A stretch of 64,000 nt of DNA from Actinomycetes bacterium (GCA_021850325.1 JAJZMF010000027.1:62001-126000), one strand, 5' to 3'. Counted from the first letter of the stretch, positions 46,338 to 55,501 are shown. Notes: a model not told the origin generated them from the sequence alone. Program-made: numbers and translations.

Positions 46338-47213
46338 TCAGGGTTCCTCGGGTTCGGTCATGGCCTTGTAGATACGCTCCAGGTCCTCGAGGGTGGCGAA
46401 CTCGATCACGACCCGTCCCCGGTTGGGCCCCATGTCCACCCGCACCCGGGTGCTCAGGTGGTCTGCCAACAGCTCTTCGAGCTCCAGGATGCCAGGTGGC
46501 CGAAGCCTGCTCTTGTCGTCATGCCCGGGTGAGCGGCCAGGTTCGTCGCTCATCTGGTTGCGCTGGCGGACTGCTTCCTCCACCGCCCTCACCGACATCT
46601 GTTCGTTGGCCGCCTTGCGGGCAAGGGCCTCCTGGTAGGCCCGGTCCGGCGTGCCGAGCAGTGCTCGGGCGTGGCCGGCACTGAGACGGCCCTCGGCTAC
46701 GAGACGTTGGACCGAGGGTGGCAACTGGAACAGGCGCAGGGCATTGGTAATGGTGGCCCGGCTCTTGCCCAGGCGAGCCGCGACCTGCTCGTGGGTGAGG
46801 GAGAAGTCCTCGATCAGCTGCTGGTAGCCGGCGGCCTCCTCCAGCGGGTTGAGCTCGGCCCGATTGAGGTTCTCCACCAGAGCCTGCTCCAGGCTCTCGC
46901 TGTCGCTGGCGGAACGCACGATCGCCGGCACGGTGGCCAACCCGGCCCTCCGGGCCGCCCGCCACCTCCGCTCGCCGGCTATCAGCTCGTACTCCTCGGG
47001 CCCCACCTGCCGGACCAGGACCGGTTGCAGGATGCCCATCTCCCGGACCGACGCCGTCAGCGATGCCAGTGCCTCTTCGTCGAAGTGGGTGCGGGGTTGG
47101 AGCTTGTTCGGCCGCACAGCATTGACGGCGATGTCCACCAGGGAGCCTCTGTCCTTGAGGACGTCTGTCGGTATGAGTGCCCCGAGGCCCTTACCCAACC
47201 CGCTGCGGCGCAC
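46338..47213 (-). CDS. parB: chromosome partitioning protein ParB
   Basis: A 291-residue CTPase/centromere-binding protein. The N-terminal GLGKGLGALIP is followed by the ParB nuclease-like CTP domain (IAVNAVRPNKLQPRTHFDEE and ELIAGERRWRAA), the helix-turn-helix LTHEQVAARLGKSRATITNALR and the C-terminal dimerisation domain. Two parS-like palindromes for it occur at 48278 and 51816. GTG 47213 overlaps the end of parA by 23 bases. Confidence 0.97.
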   Translation of the reverse strand: MRRSGLGKGLGALIPTDVLKDRGSLVDIAVNAVRPNKLQPRTHFDEEALASLTASVREMGILQPVLVRQVGPEEYELIAGERRWRAARRAGLATVPAIVRSASDSESLEQALVENLNRAELNPLEEAAGYQQLIEDFSLTHEQVAARLGKSRATITNALRLFQLPPSVQRLVAEGRLSAGHARALLGTPDRAYQEALARKAANEQMSVRAVEEAVRQRNQMSDEPGRSPGHDDKSRLRPPGILELEELLADHLSTRVRVDMGPNRGRVVIEFATLEDLERIYKAMTEPEEP

Positions 47214-48222
47214 CGCCGCTCACCTCCCGCGCCAGCTCCCGGTAGGCCGTTGCCCCCCGGGAGGAAGAGTCGAAGACAATGATCGGCTGCCCGTAGGAGG
47301 GCGCCTCGGACAACCGCACCGTCCGGGGGACGATGCTGCGACAGACCCGGGCACCAAAGTGCCCTCGGACCTCCGCCACCACCTGCTCTGCCAGCCGCGT
47401 CCGGGCGTCGAACATGGTCATGATGATGGTGCTCACGGCCAGGTCCGGGTTCAGGTTGGCCCGCACCCGCTGGATGTTGTTGAGCAGCTGGCCCAACCCC
47501 TCCAGGGCGTAGTACTCGCATTGGATGGGCACTGCGACCTCGGTGGCAGCGGCGAGGGCGTTCACAGTCAGGAGGCCCAGCGACGGTGGGCAGTCGATGA
47601 GGACGAAATCGAAGTCGTCGAGGACGTTGCTCACAGCCTTCTTGAGGCGCAGCTCACGGCTGAACGCCGGCACGAGCTCGATCTCCGCGCCGGCCAGGTC
47701 GATGGTCGCCGGCACCACGAAGAGGTTGCGGACATTGGTGGGCTCGATGCAGTCCTCGATGGGGACATCGTGGAGGATGACGTCGTAGACCGAGGACTCG
47801 AGGTTCCGGGCGTTCACCCCCAGGCCGGTGGTGGCGTTGCCCTGGGGGTCGAGGTCGATGACCAGGACGCGGTACCCGAGCTCAGCCAGTGAGGCGCCGA
47901 GGTTGACCGCCGTCGTCGTCTTGCCCACGCCGCCCTTCTGGTTGGCGATAGCCAGCACTCTGGGCAGGGGTGGCTTGTCGGTCGAGCCAGGGCCGAGGCC
48001 GATAGCTGTCTCCAGCTCTCTTGCTGTTTCCCTCAGGTGATCGAAACCGCCCGCTTCCGCCTCGTCGGCATGTCGCGCCTGAGCTCCGGCGTCTACTGCT
48101 CCGCCGGGCCCCGTGGCGTGACCGACGCCCCCACCGGCGCCCGGTTGTTCGACAAGGGTCGGTACCAGCTCGTCCTCGGCGCTTGAACCCTCGACGTTCG
48201 TCTCGTGCTCAGCGTCGTTCAT
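47191..48222 (-). CDS. parA: chromosome partitioning ATPase ParA
   Basis: A 343-residue Walker-type ATPase (Soj/ParA). The deviant Walker A NQKGGVGKTTTAVNLGA is near 95-110, VIDLDPQGNATTGLG follows, and DFVLIDCPPSLGLLTVNAL is the Walker B region. The N-terminal 90 residues are an acidic, Gly/Ala-rich extension not present in short ParAs. ATG 48222 is preferred because of AAGGGCG at the right distance; ATGs at 48234 and 48237 are alternatives. A parS site lies 56 bp upstream. Confidence 0.96.
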   Translation of the reverse strand: MNDAEHETNVEGSSAEDELVPTLVEQPGAGGGVGHATGPGGAVDAGAQARHADEAEAGGFDHLRETARELETAIGLGPGSTDKPPLPRVLAIANQKGGVGKTTTAVNLGASLAELGYRVLVIDLDPQGNATTGLGVNARNLESSVYDVILHDVPIEDCIEPTNVRNLFVVPATIDLAGAEIELVPAFSRELRLKKAVSNVLDDFDFVLIDCPPSLGLLTVNALAAATEVAVPIQCEYYALEGLGQLLNNIQRVRANLNPDLAVSTIIMTMFDARTRLAEQVVAEVRGHFGARVCRSIVPRTVRLSEAPSYGQPIIVFDSSSRGATAYRELAREVSGGAPQRVG

Positions 48223-48277
48223 TTCGCCCTTCATCATCCCGCGCATGCCGGCAACTGGCAAGCACACGGATGATCGA

Positions 48278-48293
48278 TGTTCCACGTGGAACG
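48278..48293. promoter_or_regulatory. parS site upstream of parA
   Basis: TGTTCCACGTGGAACG is a near-perfect palindrome whose central GTTCCACGTGGAAC matches the ParB-binding consensus. It lies 56 bp upstream of the parA start, as in many origin regions. Confidence 0.92.
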
Positions 48294-48654
48294 TAGGTGG
48301 CGCACCCCTCCTTCGTGACTGACCGGGCCCGCAGTCGGGCTCGCGGCTGGGCTTGGTCGGCGCAGTGGGCACGGGCGCTGCCCGGCTCCCGCTGCCCGGC
48401 CCCGCCGCTCGGCCCGCACGACAGCAGCTCGGTTACCCCGAGCTTTCGAGGGCCTGCCCCGGTTGCTGTTCCTCCGGTGCCCAGGGCCGGCGTCTCCGGT
48501 GTGGGGGACGGGAAGGCCCGGGACGCCGGGCCAGCGGTGGTGGGAGGACTGCTCGGCGGTGATGGCACGTCGCCGGCCCGCTACCTGGAGCTGTCCTCGG
48601 TACGCACGCTGGCGGTGAGCTGTCGGTGTACAACCTGACGTGTCGTTTCGCCCA
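48294..48654. other. gene-free segment between parS and the IS21 relic
   Basis: About 360 bp with no credible gene on either strand. It is GC-rich and lacks a clear promoter. It ends in the short direct repeats at 48655-48696 that mark the left end of the transposon relic. It probably holds the parA promoter near the parS. Confidence 0.5.
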
Positions 48655-48696
48655 CGACCTCATGTGCCGGTGCCGCGTACGACCCCATGTGCCGGT
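48655..48696. repeat. paired 17-bp direct repeats at the left end of the IS21 relic
   Basis: CGACCTCATGTGCCGGT (48655-48671) and CGACCCCATGTGCCGGT (48680-48696) differ at one base and start 25 bp apart. IS21-family elements carry such multiple short repeats inside their ends, where the transposase binds. No matching copy was found at the right side. Confidence 0.6.
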
Positions 48697-48740
48697 CGGC
48701 TCCCGGTGGTCCACCAGCTGATCGCGGGTTGACGGACACC

Positions 48741-50043
48741 ATGTTGTGCTCCGAGGAGGAGTGCATGGACCTGCGCGCCTATTGGTCGCAGAAGGCGGTC
48801 GGCGCAACGTGGGCGCACAGCGCCCGAGAAGCCGGGTGCGACTGGCGCACGGCCCGCAAGTACCTGTCAGAGCGGCGCCGTCGACGCCGCCCAACGCGAC
48901 GGGCCGGCCGAGGCCAGCCCGGGTCATCGACGCCTTCGTCCCGACGATCGACGCGCGGTTCACGGCCGAGCCGCGCCTTCGGGCGTCGGTCATCCATGAG
49001 CGCCTGGTGCCGCTCGGGTTCACCGGCACCTACCAGCGGGTGAAGCTCAATGTCGCCGAGGCGAGGGACGCACCTCGCCGCCCCCGGTCGAGCTGCACCG
49101 GCGCCTCGACGCCCTGCCCGGGGCCCAGGCCCAGGTGGAGCGGGGGACGAAGGGGTGATCACGGCCGGCGGCGGCCCCGTCCATGTCTACAGCTTCCACA
49201 TGATGCTCTCGTGGGGCCGTGACCCGTTCACGTGCTTTGTGACCGCCCAGGACATGACCAGCTTGTGGGACTGTCGCCGGAGGGCGTCCGCCCACATCGG
49301 CGGAGTGCCGGGCTCGGTCCTCTATGACCGGGCCAAGACCGCGGCTAAGCGCCACGTGGGACGGGGCGAGCTGGTGGCGCTGCACCCAGAGGCGATCGTC
49401 TTCGCCGCCCACTACGGCTTCTCCATCACCGTGGCCACCCCGAGGCGTCACCAGTCCAAGGGCCGGGCCCTGCACCAGGTGGTGATCGTGCGCGAGCACG
49501 CGCTGGTCGGACGGTCCTTCACCACAGGGGTGGAGATGGACCGGGCGTTCATGGACTGGGTGCCGGTCTGCCGGGCCCAGGTGCACCGCACCCACGGCGA
49601 GGTGATCGCGGCCCGGGCCGCCATCGAGCACCAGGCCTGCAGCCCCTGCCAGAGCAGCCCTACATCGTCTGTGAGCGACACCTGCGCTCGGTTGGGAAGG
49701 ACTGCCTGTTCAGCTCGAGTCGGCGCTCTACTCGGTCCCCTGGTGCAAGGTCTGCCGGCGCATGCGCGTCGAGCTGCGGATGACGCCGGGCACGGTGCCC
49801 ATCTTCATCCTGGGACCAGCGCCCGAGCTCTTGTTCCTACGTCCGGGCCATCGAGCCCGGCACCTGGGTGGTGGGCCCCGAGCACTGGAAGGGCCTTCCC
49901 GGTCCCCATGAGCTCACCGCGTGTGAGCTGGACGTGCCCGAGATCCCGGGCGAGGACCTGATGGCGGCGCGCACCAAGAAGGCCCTGGTGGCCGTGGCCC
50001 GTCGGGACCTCGCCACCTGCGACGCGGTGGGGCGCAGCGCATG
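48741..50043 (+). pseudogene. istA: istA transposase pseudogene (IS21 family)
   Basis: Homology runs across all three frames. MLCSEEECMDLRAYWSQKAV and GATWAHSAREAGCDWRTARK are the N-terminal helix-turn-helix. RVIDAFVPTIDARFTAEPRL and LGFTGTYQRVKLNVAEARDA are in a second frame, and QAQVERGTKG in a third frame stands where the family has the first catalytic Asp (QAQVDWG), here changed. VHVYSFHMMLSWGRDPFTCF to AIVFAAHYGFS returns to the first frame, and the tail (SVPWCKVCRRMRVELRMTPG, then EPGTWVVGPEHWKGLPGPHE) switches again. At least five frame changes and a lost catalytic residue make it inactive. Confidence 0.88.
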
Positions 50044-50836
50044 AGCGAGCTCGTGACCACCCGCATCAAGGACGCGGCCACCCGGCTGCACCTCACCCAC
50101 CTGGGGGACAACGTCGAGTCGCTCGTGGCAAGGGCCGAGGCGACCACCATGGGCTATCTCGACTTCTTGGACCTGGTGCTCGAGGAGGAGACCGGGGTGA
50201 AGGAGGGCCGGCGGTTGGTGAACGCCCTCTCGACGAGTTCGACTTCAGCTTCCAGCCCGACCTCGACGCCAGAAAGGTCCGCGATATCGCCACCTTTGCC
50301 TTCGTCCAGTCCCGTTCCAACGTGGCCCTCCTGGGACCACCGGGGGTGGACAAGACCATGCTGGCCGTCAGCCTGGCTGTGGCCGCCTGCCGGGTGGGGT
50401 TCTCCATCTACTTCCCCACCCTCGAAGACATGGTGGCCAACTTGAAGGAGGCCGAGGCCACCGGACGCTTCCAGAAGAATCTGCAGACCTACTTGAAGCC
50501 ATCGGTCCTGGTCATCGACGAGGTGGGCTACCTGTCGCTCGCGCGCGCCGAGGCCAGCATGGTCTTCCAGCTGGTCACCGGCACTACGAGCGGGGCTCGA
50601 TCGTGCTCACCTCCAACAAGGCCTTCAGTGAGTGGGGCCAGGTCCTCAGCGCAGACGTCTTGGCCGCCGCCATCTTGGACCGGTTGCTGCACCACTCTGA
50701 CGTGGTCGTGCCGCCTACGGCCACGTCTCCAGCCCTGGGCAGCCGTCGGGTGCCGCTGGTTCTCCCGGTCCCCAGGGACCGGTACCTGGACGGTGCGGAG
50801 CCGGAAGGTCACCGCGCACCCGAGGGCAAGCTCTAA
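50041..50836 (+). pseudogene. istB: istB ATPase pseudogene (IS21 family)
   Basis: ATG 50041 starts SELVTTRIKDAATRLHLTHL, an IstB N-terminus. A frameshift near 50230 leads to DEFDFSFQPDLDARKVRDIA and the Walker A LLGPPGVDKTMLAV, in which the usual Gly before Lys is Asp. VLVIDEVGYLSLARAEAS is the Walker B. A second frameshift near 50580 leads to GSIVLTSNKAFSEWGQVLSA and ILDRLLHHSDVV. Two frameshifts plus a damaged P-loop indicate a dead helper ATPase. Confidence 0.88.
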
Positions 50837-51815
50837 GGACGAGGCATCGGCTCGCGCCACGGGCTACGGACCGGCCCGGGTACCGCGACCGTCCGGGTGG
50901 CCGTGGCTTCACGCCCGCTGAGCACACGGCCAAGAAGGGCGCCTGGGCCCAGCCAGCGACGTTGGCTGGCCAGGTCCGGGGCGGGCCCTGGCAACACGGG
51001 CCTAGCTCCCGGCGCAAGACCATCCCCCGGGCCCGGGCAGTCAGGGCTCTCCCGACCTGGCCTCTTCGTCGCTGGCTGTCTGGCCTCGGCAGGTGCTCCC
51101 TGTTGGTGATGCCGGCGGCTTGGCTTAGCCGGCTGTGCGGGACAAGTGGCTGCGGCTAGCGGCATTGCCCGGCGCCCCCCTGCCGCTGCGTTGGCCCGGT
51201 CCGGACGAGCCCGTCCTCCCAGGCGTGGAGCGGAGGTGCCCCGCCTGGCGTTGACCGGGACGTTGTGGTCAGTGGTGGTCGGGCATTTGAGCAGAGCTGG
51301 TCGCGTCGAGGCCCTGGCGCCCCTCGGAACGCGGCCGGTCAAGGCCCGCTAGGGGAAAGGGGTGCCAGGTGTTGCACCCCGGCCTGGAGCGGCTGTTGGG
51401 CGCGGTCGATGGCCGCCTCAGGTCCATATCAGCTTCTTGGCTCATCGCCGACCGCGGGCGAGGCGCCAAGGGACCGAGCTCGTGGCCGTGGACCGTTGAG
51501 CCGGCATCGTGCACAGCGGCGCCAGGCGATCGCCGAGCGCCGGGGAGCCGGCCCCGGGGCCACTCCCCTCCGACCCTGGCCAGGTCGAGGTCGAACTGAC
51601 CCTGACCGCCGGTCAGCGGGGATGGTCGCCTCCTACCGCCACCCGGTCATCGCCGCCGTCGTCAGGAGAGGCAGCGAACGGGCCGGTTCTCCGCGTGCCA
51701 TCGTGCCCCCGTCGCCCTCGGCTCTGCAGGTCCCGGGGCAGGCCACCAGGCCCCGGGCCGCTGATCAGTGACCGATCGCGGTGAGCCGTGAGGGCCGACC
51801 AAGGGTGCTCGAGCA
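50837..51815. other. gene-poor segment between the IS21 relic and parS
   Basis: About 980 bp with no frame on either strand that reads as a protein family, no RNA gene, and no clear hairpin with a T-run. Base composition stays high-GC. It probably contains the right end of the transposon relic and decayed sequence beyond it, but no terminal repeat matching the left end was found. Confidence 0.5.
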
Positions 51816-51831
51816 TGTTCCACGTGGAACA
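51816..51831. promoter_or_regulatory. parS site (perfect palindrome) downstream of rsmG
   Basis: TGTTCCACGTGGAACA is a perfect 16-bp palindrome and the consensus ParB target. It is 3.5 kb from the other parS, on the far side of the IS21 relic, in the 3' flank of rsmG. Confidence 0.95.
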
Positions 51832-51955
51832 TCCGGCCCGTGGCACCTCGGTTGGTGGGGCGTCTGGCCGGCAGGCTGGCGCGGCGCCCTCCCCGCCTAG
51901 GCACCAGCACTTCCAAGACGACGCCCCCGGACTGGTGCTGGGAAGAGGCCGGCGC

Positions 51956-52666
51956 TCAGAAGAGAGGTCGTTTGCCCGGCGTGCCGGTACGGCGCGGGTA
52001 GCGGTCGCTGGGCAGGGTTACCTGGTCCATGTAGGCGACGGTGGTGGGCCCGGCAGAGGTTGCGACGACCTCCGTGCCCCCCAGGACGAGGCCGAGAGCC
52101 TGAAGGCCTCCGGGGGCCCACCGGGTCGTGGGCGCTCGGGTGCCTGGGGGCTCTGCCACGACCAGCCTGCCGCCCAGAGCCAGTAGGGGGGCGGCGCATT
52201 CCGCCGTTACCGCGGGGGCCCCGAAGCTCCGGGCTGTGACCAGGTCCTGAGTGTGGCGCAGGCCGGTCCGTCCGACGGCCTCGGCACGTTCGCAGAGCAC
52301 CCGTGCCCGCCCTGCCAGGCCCAGCCCGTCCAGCACCGCGGCCAGCCACGTGCTCCGGCGCTGGTTGCTGTCAACGAGCACCCACGACGATGCCGGCCAC
52401 AGGAGAGCCAGGGGCAGGGCCGGCACACCACCACCGCTACCCAGGTCCAGCGCCGCCGTGGGGGCGGGGGAGCAGCAGCCCAAGGCCAGGCTGCGGGCAA
52501 CGTGGCCCTCAACTGGCCCCGGGCCAAGGAACCCGTAGCTCCTGGCCTGCTCCAGCACCTCGAAGAGGTCCCTCAGTACCGAGGGGGGCAGCTCCAGGTA
52601 GGCCTGGCCGCACCTGGCCCAGGTCCCGGGCCGGTCAGGGCCGGCTGCCGCGCTCTCCTCGCTCAT
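51956..52666 (-). CDS. rsmG: 16S rRNA (guanine-527-N7) methyltransferase RsmG
   Basis: A 236-residue SAM-dependent methyltransferase. Motif I is ALDLGSGGGVPALPLAL near 75-90, WVLVDSNQRRSTWLAAVL follows, and VTARSFGAPAVTAECAAPLL is a family block. ATG 52666 (MSEESAAAG) is taken; an upstream ATG adds eight residues. Its normal neighbour parA is displaced by the transposon relic, whereas khpB lies 70 bp upstream as expected. Confidence 0.93.
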   Translation of the reverse strand: MSEESAAAGPDRPGTWARCGQAYLELPPSVLRDLFEVLEQARSYGFLGPGPVEGHVARSLALGCCSPAPTAALDLGSGGGVPALPLALLWPASSWVLVDSNQRRSTWLAAVLDGLGLAGRARVLCERAEAVGRTGLRHTQDLVTARSFGAPAVTAECAAPLLALGGRLVVAEPPGTRAPTTRWAPGGLQALGLVLGGTEVVATSAGPTTVAYMDQVTLPSDRYPRRTGTPGKRPLF

Positions 52667-52735
52667 GCCAGGCGAGGGACCGCTCTGCACCGGTGGCTGC
52701 TCCTGGGGTGCACCCCGGGTATGGGGAGCGGGATC

Positions 52736-53680
52736 TCAGGCGGTGGGCTCGGTGGCCGACGACGGGACCAGCACGACCCGCCGGTAGGGCTCCTCGCCTT
52801 CGGAGACGCTCACGACACCCTCTATGCCGGTCACGGCGTCGTGGACGACCTTGCGGTCGGCTGAGAGCATCGGCTCCAGGGCCCGCCGCTGGTTGGAGGT
52901 GACGACCTCGGCGGCGACCTGACGGGCGAACCGGGCCAGCGCCTCCTGGCGCTTCTTCCGGTACCCGTTGATGTCAACGACCACCCGGTTGTCGCCCTGG
53001 GCTGCTTGGCGCTGGAGGACGGTCCGGGTGATCTCCTGCAGTGCCAGCAGGGTCGCTCCCTTGGGGCCGATGAGCGCACCCAGGTCTTCCCCTGTGATCA
53101 GCACCTCGACCGTGCCGTCTCCCTGGCTGCTGGTTATCTTTGCCTCGGCGCCCATCTCCTGCAGAAGCCCTCGCAGGAACTCCTCGGCCAGCCGGGCCTG
53201 CTCCTCGCCGGTTACGGTGCTCACCTGGCTGAAGTTAGTTCCTTCGCCGTCGGATGTCTCGCTGCCCCCGCCGCCTGCCTCTCCGGAGGGCCCGGTACGC
53301 CTACGGCGCCGGTTCGGTTTGACTGCCGTGGCGGTCCCGGTCTCTGCCCCGCCCTGAGGGCGTGCCTCTCGAGCGGTGGTCGCCGCCGGCACCTCGGTCC
53401 CCGTGCCGGCGGTCCTGGCCGGCCGGGGTTCTGCCGCCTCGCCGGGCCGAGCCTCACCGGCATGCCCGCGTCTGCGGTCACGCCGCTCGCCCTTGGAACG
53501 CGGGTAGCGGGGCTTGACCCGGGCCCGGACCCTGGCTTCCTCTTTGAGGCGGCCGAAGAGGCCGATCTTGGGCTCTGAGAGGATCTCAACCTCGGCGTCG
53601 GAGCTGTCCACGCCAAGTTGCTCGAGGGCGGACCTGGTCGCCTCCTCCACGGTGCGGCCCGTCGTCTCGACCCATTCCAT
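52736..53680 (-). CDS. khpB: RNA-binding protein KhpB (Jag)
   Basis: A 314-residue protein with the three expected parts: Jag_N (EWVETTGRTVEEATRSALEQ, EILSEPKIGLFGRLKEEARV), a long Arg/Pro/Gly-rich disordered linker (about 60-150), a KH domain with ALIGPKGATLLALQEI and a C-terminal R3H domain with RRALEPMLSADRKVVHDAV. It binds RNA with KhpA and affects cell division and elongation in Gram-positive bacteria. It lies three bases from yidC. Confidence 0.95.
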   Translation of the reverse strand: MEWVETTGRTVEEATRSALEQLGVDSSDAEVEILSEPKIGLFGRLKEEARVRARVKPRYPRSKGERRDRRRGHAGEARPGEAAEPRPARTAGTGTEVPAATTAREARPQGGAETGTATAVKPNRRRRRTGPSGEAGGGGSETSDGEGTNFSQVSTVTGEEQARLAEEFLRGLLQEMGAEAKITSSQGDGTVEVLITGEDLGALIGPKGATLLALQEITRTVLQRQAAQGDNRVVVDINGYRKKRQEALARFARQVAAEVVTSNQRRALEPMLSADRKVVHDAVTGIEGVVSVSEGEEPYRRVVLVPSSATEPTA

Positions 53681-53683
53681 TGG

Positions 53684-54724
53684 TTATCTCCCCCTGCGTC
53701 TGCGGTTGCGGTTCCTCTGTGCGCCTGGTTGCGCTCCCGCTGGGTTGCGGGGTTGGCTCTTGGCGGTTGGCCGGTTCGCGGCCTGGCGGTCGCGCAGCAC
53801 CGGCAGGGGCGCGGCTCCCTTGCCGGCTGGACGGTCACCGCCGGTCGGTGCCAGGGCCTTCTGCCGGGTGGGAGCCTTGTCGTCGAAGTGGGCCTCGATG
53901 AACTCGAGGTCCTTCGCGTCCTTGGCCACCAGAGCCTTCACCTGCGGGTCGTAGCGGTACATCATCCACTGCTGGCCCACCCGGAACAGGGCCGAGACGG
54001 CGTAGTAGAGCACGAGACCGGACGGCAGGCGGATACAGATCAGGCCGAACACGACGGGGAAGAACCGCATCCAACGCATCTGCGGGTTGGACTGCTGGCT
54101 CTGGCGCACCATCGGGTTCAGGTTGGTGATCTGGATCTGCTGGTAGTAGTTGGCCGAGATCATCACCAGGAGCAGGAACAGGGCCCCAAAGACCTGACCT
54201 GCGCCGAAGTGCTTGGTGATCACGGTCCAGGGGCTGGCGCCGAGGTCGAGGCCCAGGGAGTGGATGGTGGCGCCCGTGCCGGGCTTGGCGCTGTGGACCA
54301 GCGCCTTGTACATGGCCGTCTTGTGGTTGAGGTAGAGCGGCACGGCCGCACAGGCCCGGGCCGCTCCGGTGCCGGTGCAGGTGACGTGGGTCAGGCCGTC
54401 GATCACGCGGTAGAGCACGTAGAACAGGGGCAGCGGTATGAGGGTGGGGATGCAGCTACCGAACGGGCTGACCCCCTCCTCCTTGTACAGCTCCGTCATG
54501 GCCTGGTTGAGCGCCAGGCGGTCGTTCTTGTGCTGCTGTTGAAGCTGCTTCAGCTTGGGCTGCAGCCTCTGCATGGCAAGCATGGAGCGGGTGGACTTGA
54601 GGGTGAGCGGGACCACGAGGGCCATGAAGGTGAGGCCCAACATGATTATGGCGAAGGCGTAATTGGGGACGAGGGAGTAAAAAGCGGCCAGTACCCAGCC
54701 GACGAGATCGCTGAGCGCGGTCAT
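53684..54724 (-). CDS. yidC: membrane protein insertase YidC
   Basis: A 346-residue Oxa1-type insertase. Five hydrophobic segments are seen, beginning LVGWVLAAFYSLVPNYAFAI, with the first cytoplasmic loop STRSMLAMQRLQPKLKQLQQ and the hydrophilic-groove helix around RFFPVVFGLICIRLPSGLVL. The C-terminus is a long basic tail (GAQRNRNRRRRGR) for ribosome contact. ATG 54724 overlaps the yidD stop (ATGA) and has AAGGAGAAG upstream. Confidence 0.96.
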   Translation of the reverse strand: MTALSDLVGWVLAAFYSLVPNYAFAIIMLGLTFMALVVPLTLKSTRSMLAMQRLQPKLKQLQQQHKNDRLALNQAMTELYKEEGVSPFGSCIPTLIPLPLFYVLYRVIDGLTHVTCTGTGAARACAAVPLYLNHKTAMYKALVHSAKPGTGATIHSLGLDLGASPWTVITKHFGAGQVFGALFLLLVMISANYYQQIQITNLNPMVRQSQQSNPQMRWMRFFPVVFGLICIRLPSGLVLYYAVSALFRVGQQWMMYRYDPQVKALVAKDAKDLEFIEAHFDDKAPTRQKALAPTGGDRPAGKGAAPLPVLRDRQAANRPTAKSQPRNPAGAQPGAQRNRNRRRRGR

Positions 54725-55044
54725 GGACGCTTCTCCTTGTCCGATGGGCCCGGGACTGCCTCCGGGACCGGGTCGTAGCCGAAGGGGCCGCCCGGGCGGC
54801 ACCGCCCGAGACGCCTGAGGGCGAGGCCGGTCCCCCTCCATGCGCCGTGGGCCTCGAGCGCCTCCAGGGTGTACTGGGCGCACGAAGGGGTGAACCGGCA
54901 GGCCGGGCTGCGGTGGGCGCTGTAGCCCCGGTAGATGCGCACGAGCAGGATCATGACCCGTGCCACCACCGAGGGGCGCGTCACCGGCATGTCGTCGGGC
55001 GTCTGGAGGCCCGACGTCTGGAGGCCCGGTGGCTGCCCGGTCAT
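54721..55044 (-). CDS. yidD: membrane protein insertion efficiency factor YidD
   Basis: A 107-residue YidD. The diagnostic block is GYSAHRSPACRFTPSCAQYT, with GPFGYDPVPEAVP at the end. The N-terminus has an amphipathic helix RVMILLVRIYRGY. ATG 55044 overlaps the rnpA stop (ATGA); the N-terminal 20 residues contain a repeated LQTSGLQTP. The stop overlaps yidC. Confidence 0.93.
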   Translation of the reverse strand: MTGQPPGLQTSGLQTPDDMPVTRPSVVARVMILLVRIYRGYSAHRSPACRFTPSCAQYTLEALEAHGAWRGTGLALRRLGRCRPGGPFGYDPVPEAVPGPSDKEKRP

Positions 55045-55370
55045 ACCGGACCGGCGGTTTGACGTGCGAAGCGGGAGGTGGCGTGCCGAAGGTGTACTGC
55101 CAGCTCCTCGAACTCGAGGTTCGCGGCCTCCGGGCGCGCTCTCACCAGGTAGGTGCCGCACGGCAGGTCCAGGCGCAGGCGTACGAGCTCCTTGAGCCTT
55201 CGCCGCAACCGGTTGCGGACCACTGCGTTGCCCACTCTCTTCCCTATGGCGAAGGCGAAGGCGGCTGGACAGGGTGCGGGTACGAACGAGACGCTGATCG
55301 GCCCTGACCGGCCGGTGCGGGCGCCCCGCATCTGCTGGAGAGAAGCGCGTCGAGGTGCCTTCCACCTCAA
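55041..55370 (-). CDS. rnpA: ribonuclease P protein component
   Basis: A 109-residue RNase P subunit, with the RNA-binding signature [20 protein letters not shown] and the preceding strand [15 protein letters not shown]. The only start of normal length is TTG 55370, which overlaps the rpmH stop as TTGA, so translation would be coupled to rpmH. Longer frames run back through rpmH and are not real. The N-terminus is slightly shorter than usual. Confidence 0.88.
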   Translation of the reverse strand: MRWKAPRRASLQQMRGARTGRSGPISVSFVPAPCPAAFAFAIGKRVGNAVVRNRLRRRLKELVRLRLDLPCGTYLVRARPEAANLEFEELAVHLRHATSRFARQTAGPV

Positions 55371-55501
55371 GCTGCCAGGTCTTGCCGGCCCTTCAGGCGC
55401 CGCGCTTTGAGGACAGCCCGGCCGGCACGAGTGGCCATGCGATGGCGGAAGCCGTGCCGCTTGGCGCGCCGCCGGTTGTTTGGCTGGAAGGGTCGTTTCA
55501 C
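55367..55501 (-). CDS. rpmH: 50S ribosomal protein L34
   Basis: A 44-residue bL34 beginning at GTG 55501: [20 protein letters not shown], then [21 protein letters not shown] perfect AGGAGG precedes the start. It is the first gene of the rpmH-rnpA-yidD-yidC-khpB-rsmG operon. The expected adjacent dnaA is not here but about 30 kb away. Confidence 0.96.
   Translation of the reverse strand: MKRPFQPNNRRRAKRHGFRHRMATRAGRAVLKARRLKGRQDLAA

Larger units (their letters stand above)
48655..50836 (+). mobile_element. decayed IS21-family element (istA-istB)
   Basis: A complete-length but frameshifted istA-istB pair with terminal-type repeats on the left. It lies in the rsmG-parA interval, which is normally only a few hundred bases. 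Neither terminal inverted repeat nor target duplication could be defined by eye. It appears immobile because both genes are broken. Confidence 0.8.
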
